Source: Gremmenia infestans
Lineage: Eukaryota > Ascomycota > Leotiomycetes > Helotiales > Hamatocanthoscyphaceae
Assembly: GCA_032629725.1 (NCBI GenBank)
Contig: JAFEVB010000029.1
Span: 1,302,001-1,366,000 of the forward strand
Length of the DNA: 64,000 nucleotides
Direction of reading: 5' to 3'
Shown: piece by piece, positions 35,183 through 46,383 of the stretch
Numbering within the stretch: position 1 is the first letter of the stretch
Layout of the letters: the number at the start of each line of letters is the position of its first letter
Notes under the pieces: model-generated
The model's input: only the letters and a program-made list of their open reading frames with translations
What the model was told of the DNA's origin: nothing
Databases searched by the model: none
Translations under genes and position numbers: made by a program

Positions 35183-36100
35183 ATGGTTCAGACCAGCCGA
35201 ATTGTCGAGCTATCTGCCACTATCTACGAAGAAACTACCAAAGTGGATGCTTTCCTTGCTGCAAACAATCTCCCTACTCCCTCATTCGACATTTCTTGCC
35301 CTCCAAAACCTTCCTTGCCACTTGATATTCAAGCATCCCGAGATGCTGTCCTTGAGGCCACCGATGAGCTCACAGCTTTAATTCTGGGTCCTGTTGAATC
35401 TCTGATCCCGCCAGTCTGAGCTCTCTCATCTCCCCTTTTTAAGAAAATCAACACTGATGCTTTTCGTTCCCAGCCCAACTCTTAGATCAGTGTGACGGCC
35501 CTGCAGCGTTTCAAATTTTCAAACTCTTTTCCACCTGGGGAGTCCAGTAATCTTGCCGAAATCGCGAAAGCCTGCTCCATCCCCGAATCCAGTTGCCGTC
35601 ATCTATTGCGCCATGCAATGGCTTTCTACATCTTCTCCGAGCCGTCTCCTGGTGTTGTAGCACACACAGCATCTTCCAAAGCGCTCGCCGAGATCCCGCC
35701 TGGGGGTTCCTTCATTGGCTTTGTGGCCGAAGAGATGCTACCAGCTTCAACAAGACTCATTGATGCGATGCAGAAATGGCGTGGCTCTGAGTCAAACGTG
35801 ACTGGCCTCGCTCTCATTTACACCACGGAAGTTCCTATGATGCAGGTGATATCTGCCGACTCTAGACGTGTACAGCCCATGGGTAACGCCATGAGTTTCT
35901 TACATTCCAGGCCGGGCGAGAATGTCCGGTATCTGGTTGAGAACTTTCCCTGGAGCGGCACTGGCCTGCTTGTTGATATTGGCGGTGCTAAAGGTACAGT
36001 GGGCATGGCGATTGCCCGATACGCTACCAAGATTAAGGTTGTGGTAAGCCGGAAGTTATCAAAGGCACCGAACTTGAGGTTATTCCTTTCATGCTTCTAA
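35183..36100 (+). pseudogene. O-methyltransferase, truncated after SAM motif I
   Basis: Exons 35183-35413 and 35486 onward give the N-terminal half of a fungal class-I (COMT-like) O-methyltransferase. The dimerisation/winged-helix region includes RHLLRHAMAFYIFSEPSPGV and HTASSKALAEIPP. It is followed by EEMLPASTRLIDAMQKW and the SAM-binding glycine motif LVDIGGAKGTVGMAIA. After KIKVV a good donor (GTAAGC at 36043) appears, but no exon with the rest of the fold is found. The DLP motif, the HDWxD region and the catalytic His are absent from the following 1.6 kb. The first intron also needs an unusual GTCTGA donor. The gene most likely lost its 3' half and cannot methylate. A cofactor-binding remnant protein might still be made. 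Confidence 0.8.
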
Positions 36101-37780
36101 TAGTATCGTGTTAGTGCTTTAGAGCTTACTATGGGCACTATTTATGTTGAAATTAAAATACGATCAGAACCAAATATGATTAGCTGAGGCTCTCCCCTTA
36201 CGTGCTTCAGTTGGAAGTCCATCGCCCTATGAGTTTTAGTCCTCTGAACTTATATTTTTTAGGTTTCACTAGCCGCTCACTATATCATGTTCAACTTACT
36301 CTTTGTAAATATCAGGAAACTGCTTGAATTAAAGTGCTGAAGTTGCTTTTCAGCTGGTAATGTCCCTATTCCTTATAGCTTTTCTCTTGCACCAACTCTT
36401 ATAATATCAAGGATAACAAAAATCATATCCTATTCTATAAACATTCAACCTATTCTCAGGATGACACGGATCAGCGTGAAGAGAAAGGTCTTCTTATCTA
36501 AAAGACTTCTCCGACATAGGGATCAATACCCTGTTTACTCAGCCAAGTAGTGAAGAAAGGCAACCATTTCTAGCTCTAAGGTCTTTCGATTTTGCGGATA
36601 TCAAGGCCTGATGTATTTCTACTTCTAAGTGTAACTTAAAGTTTAATCACGTGAATCTCTATACCTAGTACCTCTCAAAATGCGCTGCTACCCCGAGTCT
36701 AATAATATATATAGACTTCTCAAATGTCAATCATACTTCACTCTCTTAGATTTCGGTTTCTATATCAGTTCCTGTATAAGGTAAAGCCTAAAGCCTTCAA
36801 GCGGAATTTCGTAGTATGGATAGTATCAGGACCCACTTTCTCTTTCAGGGGTATCTGCTATGAAGCGAGGAGAGAAAAATATACGTTAAGGTCCACACAT
36901 ACCTGGTGTTCACCAATAAAATATATTCAGAGAATTCAAGCCGCAAGAATCCCCCCACCCCTACCTACATACAGCCTCCCTCCTAGCAGCGCTTTTGTTG
37001 CATCTGCTGAAAAGAACTCGATTGTCTACATCTAAACTAACTTGAAGGAACTTGCAATTTACGTTAGGAGTCTGTTTTACTACTCACTTATTCCATCTAT
37101 AATAAATTGCAGGTAAATATCTTGCAGGATCTACAGCACTATTCTATCGGTTCATGAGTTATTATAGAGTAGTCAAGGGATGTGGGATATGAATCTCTCT
37201 CAAATGGCAGATTTATCTAGTGCACAGGATACAGCTGGAAACAACCTGGAATCCTCCATACATAGAGTGTCATTGTAAGATGTCCGAAGCTCGAAATGAT
37301 TTATCTACGTCTTCTTTAACATAGATGTTATATCTGGGGGTGAAAAACAGATACATGTCCGGAGATACCTAATCTTCCTATACCCGTTGACCCTAAACCT
37401 AAATAGTATCCTATTTCGCGTTAGTGAAGGTGGTCTTGTGTATGAATTAAAGTCCTTGGACAAGAAAAAGTTACCTTCTCAGCTCTAACCTTCTGAAGCA
37501 AATTCCTCGACATCTTCCTTTAACTAACAGCGCAATTTACTTTCATAAGGCTCTTTGACTTGTTATAAAAGGTAATAAATAGGATTGACTTGTTCAATCC
37601 CGTCTTATTCTAGATCCTAGACTTTAAGATGAGGTTATCCCTTGAAGTTGCCTAAACCTCCTTCATCCTAAGACCATCTTCTTTGATGGGAAGATATTGA
37701 GAATAAAATCCGACCGCTTTTACCCGTAGGCCATCTAAGCATTCAAGTTCTAAAAAGAATATGCACCTAGCTCTCTACTC
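36101..37780. other. Intergenic, no gene
   Basis: About 1.7 kb of AT-rich sequence with stops in all frames. I searched it for the missing methyltransferase half and found none of its motifs. No RNA gene or transposon is seen. Confidence 0.5.
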
Positions 37781-40088
37781 CTAGCGGGAATATTCTTCTT
37801 GCTCCCGCGCTTGTAGCATCGCTCCCCGCTCCCACGTCACCTTTTCTACCCATAGACCCTCTGCCCATTTCTTGCGCTTCCATTCAACTTCATCAATTTT
37901 CCATCTTCCATCAACAGCCTTAACCTCGCTCCTCTGCTTCACAAGCAGAGCTTCCATCCTCCTCTTCTCTCTCTCAGAAATGGCCTGCAGCTGCGTCCTT
38001 CTGTACGCATCCCAGAACCGGTACTCTTTATTCTGGTCTTTCCGCAATTCATCTCTCGCTTCCCGCACGTGATACTCTGCTTCTGGCTTGTCTTTCCAGT
38101 ATGCTTGCAGCTGTGCAGCGTAGTCTTTTTCAATACGTCGTTCTTCTGCTAGGCGGTTTACGTACTGGGTCTTGAATTGATGTTCTTCTTCCGCTATGAT
38201 GGCCTTTGATTCCATGTCCAAGACTTGCACTTCATGCGGATGGCGAATCGAAAACGTAGCTAAGGTATCCTGGCGCTCCCTCTTCATTTGCTCGTCTTCG
38301 AATTCGTATCTTTCGGCTATGAGCACACGTTGCACATCGTGCAGTAATTCGAGCTCGTTCGTAAGCTGATGGAATCGAAGGTTAACAGCTTCGATACGTT
38401 CCTCTTCGCGATGCTGGCGTTGCTCTTCCTCTATTCTTTCCCGCGCTTCTGCTTCCCGAGCCTCACGTTCCGCTTCAGCACGTTCATAGTCGGCAACCAT
38501 CTGCAGAACGATGCGCTCTTCTTCCGCGTCTGCTACTGCACGCGCTTCTCTAGTAGTCTGCTCGTGACGGCGCGCGATGGCCATATGCTGGATCTCTGAT
38601 AATTGGGTATCGGTGCATCCGCATGTTCGCCACTTCAAGCCACATATGTAACAGAATTGAGCCTTGCAGCGACATGTCATATGCCGGCATCCGTTGTTAT
38701 GCTCAACGAGTGCATGGCAGCTGTAGCATCTTTTCCAGCCCTCCATCTCTGCTAAATCAATCGTGGCCTGCAGATTTGGGTCTTGAGGACAGTCGTTTCC
38801 GTTGTGAAACTCTCCTCGGCAGATTGTGCATGCTTTTTGAGCGCACTTTGGGCATTTCGCTGAATGAAGCGCAGTGTTCACGTATTTGGCCGGAATCCAC
38901 GTACTGCATGAAGGCTGAGCACAGTATATCCGATCTCCCGCAGGAATAGACCATTCTGCCTCACGGTCCTTAAATATCTTCTTCGTTGGACCGTTGAGAT
39001 GGGGAAGAATGTTCGAAGATGGTATGGTGTTGAGACAGCACTTTGCAGGCCAGTGCGTCTCTGATTCTAGGGCTGTACTATAGAATTTTAGATTAAGCTT
39101 CGTGTGGTTGATGGGCAGCCTTACCTTATAAGTCGCTGGAAACATTCCATGCAGTAGCTGTGACAGCTTAATTTGATCATTTCAGGTTTCGCAAAATCGT
39201 CAAGACACGAGACGCATTCCCTACGCAAGTTAGCCTGGACAGGAAATACATCATCGAGTCGCCCTTACTCCGTTCCTGATGATTCAGCCGAAGATTCGTC
39301 GACTGCTACTGGAATTTCTGGAGACTCTTTGGTTGGTTGGGCTGTAAACATGCTGATTTCGCCGCGCTCAATTTTCGCCCTATCCTTTCGTCTCAACTTA
39401 AAAAGAGAGCTCAGTCCAAAAGATGATCTCAGTCCCACTTTAGAGCTGCTGGTAGAATCGATTTCTGAGGATCTCGAGGCATATCCAGAGTCAAATGAGG
39501 ATATAGACAGACTGCTGGAGTCACTCAAACGAGCACGATGTAAGGAAGGGGAAAGGTGTGAAGATTCGCCCGGTATCTAGCTTGTTGTCAGTGTTTAACT
39601 TGAGTAACAACAAGAGTATGATGTCTTACAATTCTTTGGGGTTTGACAGAGACCTTTCCCCCTCGAGTCAGTGGTCTATCCTGTCGAGCTGCTGCTACAT
39701 GACCTTCTATTTCTTCAGCATGCCTTGCTTGAATGATCTCGATTGAGGGCGTAAGAAGTTTCTTGATGTCTTTCGAAGTAACATCTTGAAATTTCAATAG
39801 TTCCCCAGGAGGGTCATATCTCCTCCAGTCTATTGGCTTGTTGTCGATCACACTGGAGACCACTGGTTCGAAGACCAAGTACGACGGAGAGACTGCTTCG
39901 TTGTTTTGCTCCACTGAGAAGAACAGTTCGTCACGGCTGCTTGAAGATGCTTGATTCATGCCTGCTAGATGAAATTGTGGGAAAGCTTCTGTTGGGGATG
40001 ATGCAGGTGGTACTGGAAGATAGAGCTCGTCGACTGTCTCAAACGGGTCTCTAGGCCAAAGTTCTGATATGTTCGCGATCATTGCCAT
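37781..40088 (-). CDS. RBR-type E3 ubiquitin ligase with long coiled coil
   Basis: Four minus-strand exons (40088-39630, 39576-39269, 39220-39125, 39077-37781) join in phase to 719 residues. The N-terminal 255 residues are Ser-rich and low in structure. RING1 starts ECVSCLDDFAK and continues SCHSYCMECFQRLI. The IBR region includes IYCAQPSCSTWIP, CPKCAQKACTICRGEFH and CPQDP. RING2 reads RCYSCHALVEHNNGCRHMTC and ends CYICGLKW; the Cys in NNGCRHM is the expected thioester-forming catalytic residue. About 260 residues of Glu/Arg-rich coiled coil follow. Such proteins take ubiquitin from an E2 onto their own Cys before transfer. Targets are unknown. Exon 1 begins at the first in-frame ATG. Confidence 0.9.
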
Positions 40089-41391
40089 ATTTTCGAAATT
40101 GTGTATGGTTTGAATAAGATGATGCAATTTCAAGATAGATTATTAACATGGGATGTCAAAAGATTGCTCGCCCCTTGGAGGTGCTTCGATATTTACATAA
40201 CAGGCAAATACAGCCAGGCCGGCAGTGAATGGAAACGCCTCTAAACTATCAACGAATAGAGGCACAAAAGTACCTCATGTGAGCCTCAATGAACCACAGC
40301 CCCTCCATCTCTAGCACCATCTCGGTGAAGAGGACAAGTACTATTCGAATTCAGCCAAACATTAGATAGCAAATAGAATCGGACGTATCAAACAGGTGGC
40401 GAGACTCGCAGCCAGGACTTACCTCCCATTCGCTAGAATATCAAGCTTAAAAGGAAAGGGTGGGAGGAAATATGCTGTAACCAGCCAGCTGGGGCTGTGC
40501 AAAGGGCACTTTATCGACAAGGCTGCACCAGTCTGGCAAGAATAATGGCTGGAGGTGGCACGCATCTTCATTCGATAAGACTATAACACTGCCGCTGTCC
40601 GGGAGAATAGAACAATTTATGAAGCTTCTAGTAAATCCATCTGAGATGGTTACGTGAATATCTCATACACGTGCGGACAAGGCCGCACTAGTGGCCCCTC
40701 CCGACTCTGGCTGAGACTTGGTATTCGACCTCGTGGTATATATATCGCCCGACAGCTAGCCGCAGGATTTTTCTAAGCCACTATAAACGATCACTATCGA
40801 TTCTTCCAGAAGCATGCGGCTGAATAGATACTTCTCAGAAGTGTGATTGCGGTTGGAGGATGTAAAGGATGAGGGAGAAGAGGCGCGTGCTCGCTGAACA
40901 CCAAGCGCGTTGACACGCTAACGAGTCAACGACAGATCCTCTCCAACTGCCCTGTCGATACAATGCGTGCACAAGTACTAATTGTCGCGCGAAGCACCTG
41001 GCTTTTAATAATCGGTGTGACAGAAGGGGTTAGAAGAGAAGGAAGACCAACTATTAGGCATGCGCCAATTCCATACCTTTTCCCAGAACCCCTCACGCGT
41101 TCCGTACTCACCACACGAGTAATCCACGCGCAAACGTATATGAAATCCCCTATGGTACAGCTGCCGTGTTGCTGCTTGCTTCAATATGGCGTGAATGCCT
41201 ACGGTGCAGTATAATAACAGGAAGGAGCACAGCAGGCAAAACAATATGTCTTTCCTAGCATGGCTGGCTGAGCTATACAGTACCACGGCGTACCAAGCCT
41301 TGAGGCACTGGGCTGGGGCTAGAAGCTGGGCTGCACAGCCTTGAATACTGTTAACTCTGAAATGTTTCTATCAATATTGAAAGCAAGTGCT
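40089..41391. other. Intergenic, no gene
   Basis: No gene is recognised between the ligase and the small basic frame. Overlapping frames of 60-95 codons around 40930-41290 have no domain. Confidence 0.4.
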
Positions 41392-41490
41392 TCATTTCTT
41401 TCTCTTCTTTTGCTTCTTCATGATCAGCTCCTTCTCTACTTCCTCTGATGTCTTCTTTACATTTTTAGTTTTCCGTTTTTCGAGTGCCAT
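41392..41490 (-). CDS. Very short Lys-rich frame, uncertain
   Basis: A 32-codon frame starts ATG at 41490 and ends TGA. It encodes a highly basic peptide, with MALEKRKTKNVKK at the start and KKQKKRKK at the end, like a nuclear localisation tail. It could be a real small protein, the first exon of something longer, or chance. The only support is the composition and a clean start and stop. Confidence 0.2.
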   Translation of the reverse strand: MALEKRKTKNVKKTSEEVEKELIMKKQKKRKK

Positions 41491-41865
41491 TGCGCTTCTT
41501 TTTCCATTATAACACTATGTGACCCTCGGGGATTTCAACTGAGATTTACAAGAGTGTGGAGTATTACTCGAATCAAGTAAAGCTGTTCTGCGAGGGGCTC
41601 TCTTTTCGATATTTTCCCTTCGGATAGCATGGAAGACTTCGAGACTGGAGCGAGAGAAGAAATGTGGTAGGATCAATAAGGACAATTGCAGAGGTTAGTC
41701 ACTGGGATGTTAGGACAGGCTTAATAGGTGAAGTTGATGGAGAATTGGCTTAATACCATCGGGATCGAGTTGATCAGATATGCATAATCTGAAAGTCTCA
41801 TCGTATGCCGGCAAAATTACCAATCCTACACATCTAGCATTTAAATCCCTTTTGACAAAGTCTCC

Positions 41866-42803
41866 TCAGACCCAATAATCAAACCAAGTCACAGCTTGCT
41901 CAAAAGCTCGATCAGTAGCAAATTTCACCGCCTTGATCGACAAATCTCCCCGGAGTGCAAAACCATGATCAACCCCACCATAGAGATTGATCTGGTAAGG
42001 GAGTTTGAGATCAGCCAGGATCTTCTCGGACTCGAAACGCTTCTCTTTCGTGAAAATGGCGTCGATTTCTATAAGAGTATTAGTTTGTAATCAGTGTAAT
42101 GGGATCGATGAGTTCAAGCAAGAGGGTTTACCAGATGCGGCGATTGACAGAGGCTTGGTGATAGCGGATAGTTCTTCGGAAGTCACGAATGATGGATGCG
42201 CGATATATGCAACATCTAGCTGATCCTCTTTCAGATGGCGGACGACATACTAGAAAATAAATTCGAATTCATTAGTCTTCTCTTCCTATTACATGGATAT
42301 TTACAATACAAGTTACTAACCTTAGCACCGAAACAGTATCCCACACCAGCAATACTCTTAACCTTCAAAGTATTCTTCAGATGATCGATCACCGCATCGG
42401 CAATCGGATCAATAGTCGTCGGACCATGACGCCCAAGCCATTCGCCAAGATCGACCTTGCCGCCCAAAAACGCATCCACATTCACAGCATCGCCATGCAA
42501 TAGATCAGGAACGACGGTCAGGTAGCCTTGAGCTGCAAAATCGTCGGCTATAAGTTGCACATTCTGGTAGATGGGCCCGAAGACGTCGCCGAATAGGAAA
42601 ATGGCGTTGCCGTTTGGTTTGGCGGGCCGCGCGAAATATGTAGGGACTGGGGATGTTAATGTTAGTATACTTAAATTATCGGTCATTAGGACATAGTAAT
42701 AATATAAAGATTTACTGTTTGCGATCTTTTCGATGCTTCCTTTGGGAGTTCCTTCGTGCTTGATGCCTCTGACGCAGCACTCTCCGGGAGGTAGGGAAGT
42801 CAT
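41866..42803 (-). CDS. Dienelactone hydrolase family protein
   Basis: Four minus-strand exons (42803-42716, 42646-42321, 42249-42132, 42068-41866) join in phase to 244 residues, the usual length. The nucleophile elbow is GVGYCFGAK, with Cys in place of Ser, as in dienelactone hydrolases. The catalytic His lies in GVDHGFALRGD. The N terminus, CCVRGIKHEGTPKGSIEKI, is typical of fungal members. Family enzymes open lactone rings in aromatic degradation, but many fungal paralogues have unknown cytosolic substrates. It lies next to the Zn2Cys6 regulator, in the same orientation and 430 bp downstream of it. Confidence 0.9.
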
Positions 42804-43232
42804 TTCAACAGGGGATTTGTGAACAAATGACGAAGTATTGTTGATTTGATTTATATGAAGTGAGATGAAAAGACATGCTACGGATACTTTATACTCTCTC
42901 CTTACGCTACTCCTCATTTACCTCGTTCCACACTTATGCGATTCGTTTCGAATAGGACCCGAAAAGCCTTCGGAAAAGCCGAAGTGCAGTGATCAATGCT
43001 TATAAATGAAATTTTTTAGAATGGGCTTAAGATTATAGCTCTATTTCTGGTACTGTTTGCAAATATTGCGAGCGGTAGGATATGATAGTTGCAACCCGAG
43101 GCAGTGAATGCTAGGAGTTGCAGCTCTCAGCAAACCATTCCTTGAATGGCTATTCTGATTCTGGATTCACGCAAATTATCGCATGATCACCGCATAACCC
43201 AACTTCTGAAACGCATGTAGACTATTTGATTC
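42804..43232. other. Intergenic spacer
   Basis: Spacer between the 3' end of the Zn2Cys6 gene and the start of the hydrolase gene, both on the minus strand. It probably contains the hydrolase promoter. Nothing specific is seen. Confidence 0.4.
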
Positions 43233-45314
43233 TCATAAATAGTCAAGATCTACGTCTAGAGGTGGCATATTTGAAAGTCCTGATCCGGGTTCGCCCATGA
43301 AGTTCTCCAAACTCAAGAAATCTTGCCCAATGCCTTCCGACGGGCCCAAGATCCACATATGTTGCCACAATGTCCTGCAATATATCCTCAGATTCCGCTT
43401 TTTCATATCTGTAGCAAGCAGTGGATTGACCAATATATTTCGGATCTTATCACAGAGCCGCTGACATGCTGTCGATGGATCCGACAATCCCTCCGCATCG
43501 ATGGACGTGTGCACGCCACTTTCATCAAGAATCCCTCCTGCAGCTTCTGAGCTATCATTGATATCGTCGGCTCCCATATCCCAACAGTCCAGATCTGATT
43601 CAACTACTTTTCCATACGAGTACACGTACAACTTGTACAGCATCTCCAGAGTTTCCACCCATGCGGTAGCTACACGCCATTGGCCCTGCCATGACTTCAT
43701 AATTTGCCGTAGATTCTCTGCCATGGCAAGTGCTTCATGCTTCGGGCATTCATCACAAGTCTGCGTGTATAAAACCCAAAGATGAATAGCAGACGCTGTC
43801 AAAATCGCGTTTGCAGCAAAAGTCGATTGAAGAAGCTCCCGGTCTCTCTTGGAGCCGGTATTCAGCGTTTGTGCCATGTCTGTGATGGTACGAATACTGG
43901 TTATGCAGGATTTGATAATTGATCTATCCTGGTAATCAAGTGATATGCCGGCTGCATCGTAGACAGTCGTATCATCTAGTTCAGGATTAAGGGCATATTG
44001 CGAATCAAGCTGAGGGAGATACTCCTGAGCCATTACACATCTGGCATGATGCAGTAAGAAATTCAGGTTGACATATGCTTGTGCCTGTCCAGTGAATCGG
44101 TGGATCTTATAATTCTGAGCAGACCAACTTAGGGACGGCGGTAAGCTTGCAGAGAAGTCTTCAATGGCGCGCTGATATTGGAAGAGCTCGCCCTCCGGAG
44201 CATAGGGACCATATTTAGAACGTCGTCTGCCTCCAGACACATGTAGCAAGGCCATATCTCCCCATAGGCCTACCATCACAATGAAGAAGGGCATAATCCC
44301 AACTTGAGAGACCTGGTTTGCCGGCAAGGTAATATCTTTGACATTAAGACCTGCATAGACCTCATCAAAGGCAAAGACATTCTCCGGGCAAGGAAGCTGG
44401 ACACGTGCTGTCTGTATTGACAACGTGAAGGGCTTGTTGTATGAATAGGAAATCAATCTGTCCACGACGCAGCAAGCCCAAAATGTCCTTCTTCGAACTT
44501 CTTTCTGTCGAGGAGAGTATCGTTGGCCTACTTCGACATTGAGAGACAACGCCTGAGCCATTCTGATTGCTGTTCCAGCATACATGTAGGCCTTTACATT
44601 CGACCATGCTATAAGCTCACGTATAGCAAGGATCAAATAGCCTTGGATCGTGTAAACTTGGAGAGCATTAGAACCATAATATCGCCGGAAATTCAAGAAC
44701 TACTTACTACATGGCTCGTCGCTAAGACCGTAAGCATAAGATTTTGCAAGGCGATTGTAGTGGTCTGACAATGCGCAAGGCGTGTCAAAGCCGAAGTCAG
44801 CCTTAGCTTCATCGGTCGAGATATACAAAGCAGCTAGACTGGTCACAGAAGCAACTAAAAGCGGAGATCGATCGTGCAGATTGGGGATGTCCAATGAAGG
44901 CTTGTGAAAGAATGAGCAGAGCTCTGCCTCATGGTGTCGATCAAAAAAGATTTGAAACAAGCGCTGCAGTAGATGAGGTTCTGGGAGGACAAGAGGGGTC
45001 TTGACAAGAGATGGGATATCAGGAATAGTCAGGTGACTTCGGATTATTGGATCCAACTCTTTCCTTTTCGGAGACTCTTTGTCCCGGGGAGGAGTGAGAG
45101 CATAGGACGCATTCAGTATAGCGATTGTAGACCAGGAACAAGCTACCTTGCGCTTCTTACAGCTCTTGCACTGCGGTCTATCACCATTGCATTTTGTCTT
45201 GCTCCGACGGCTATCAACAACGATGTTAGAAATGGAGCCGGTTATACGGGGCCGGACATACCATCTCTCGCAGGCTTGCGGAGTGCGTGATTGTAAGCGT
45301 GCCGGTGGAGTCAT
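43233..45314 (-). CDS. Zn2Cys6 fungal-specific transcription factor
   Basis: Three minus-strand exons (45314-45262, 45210-44708, 44656-43233) join in phase to 659 residues. The binuclear zinc cluster is at residues 15-40: ACERCRRSKTKC, then NGDRPQCKSC and KKRKVAC. All six cysteines are present only after splicing, because intron 1 splits the codon of the second Cys (TG|C). The fungal transcription factor middle homology region follows: YTIQGYLILAIRELI, MYAGTAIRMAQALSL and RRRTFWACCVVDRLIS. It is nuclear and binds CGG-type sites. It is the only regulator in the accessory stretch, so it may control neighbouring enzymes; that is inference. Confidence 0.93.
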
Positions 45315-46383
45315 GCTAGAGTCCCTCTGCAACTAAAAAGGTCGACTACGGATGACCCTGACGAGCGTGCAGTCAGGATCGTGAGGGTGACTTGATCGAC
45401 TGAAAGACACCACCATGATATAATTTGGCGTGTTAGCTTCGGAATATCCGAATCAGAGATGAAAGAGAGGGTGTCGATGATAGTTATTACTTGCTTAGGT
45501 CAGGATTTATAAGGAATCTCGGCTTATCCGAAGATTTCGGATCGAGTTCCGAAACTAGCCGAGTTCGTCCGAATGTTTAGCACTTCTCCATATTTATCTT
45601 ATACGGAGTATACCATAGTCATAGGGTCTCTTTTGACAGCTGATACTTCAAGATATCATTGTAAACTTATCAAAGTTCTCAGCCAAACAAGCAAAACGTT
45701 CAATTTTCAGGATCCTAGAATGACAATGCCACTCACAACCCCAAACCCCATCGTGAGAGAGGGACTAAGTGAGGTGGCACAAAGACAGAGATCGATGTTT
45801 AGAAGGAGATATGTGAGCGTCCGGGACAAGTTCTAAGCGTAGGAGGTCTTGCTGAGCGTCGTTGTCATTCCGATCCAAGCAATCCAAGTAAATAAAGCAT
45901 GAAATGCTCGAGGTTTTCATGTACCACAAGTTTATTGGAATGCACATGACAATTATCCAAGGGTCAAAATTCACTAATGAACAAAGGAAGCAACATATTT
46001 TAACAGCAGGTAACATAGGTAGCAAGAGTTCGCCAGCATTGTGATTGTATGCAGACTGCAGATATGATGATAACAACAAGAACGTATAGTTCGTCACAGA
46101 TGTATGATCAGTCGTTCAAGTACAGTTTTTAACCTTACTAAAGACCGTAACTGTTAGAAGGGCATGTACGAAGTACCTATGCATCTGGTGTATGACTAGC
46201 ATGGAGGGGAGGTTCTGGTGGTTGAGAGAATACTCGTATACGTATCACCATTGATACAAACACGCCACTTTAACACAGATTGCCCCTCACCTCCAATCCT
46301 GCCCCGCCATTCACGCCTCAACACCACCAAAAATTCCACAACAACATAGGTACAACACATACAAGTCCAGCCCATCCTACGAA
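45315..46383. promoter_or_regulatory. Divergent promoter region, regulator / tma22
   Basis: About 1.07 kb lies between two divergent starts. It includes one TACGGAGTA word (45602-45610) and several TCCGAA/TTCGGA words near 45440-45575, which are CGG-type half sites of the kind Zn2Cys6 proteins may bind. No gene is seen. Confidence 0.4.

Noticed and set aside
45210..45262. Loss of one zinc-binding Cys in the Zn2Cys6 regulator
   Set aside because: Careful reading of the donor (AGATG|GTATGT) shows the Cys codon is rebuilt as TG|C, so all six ligands are present.
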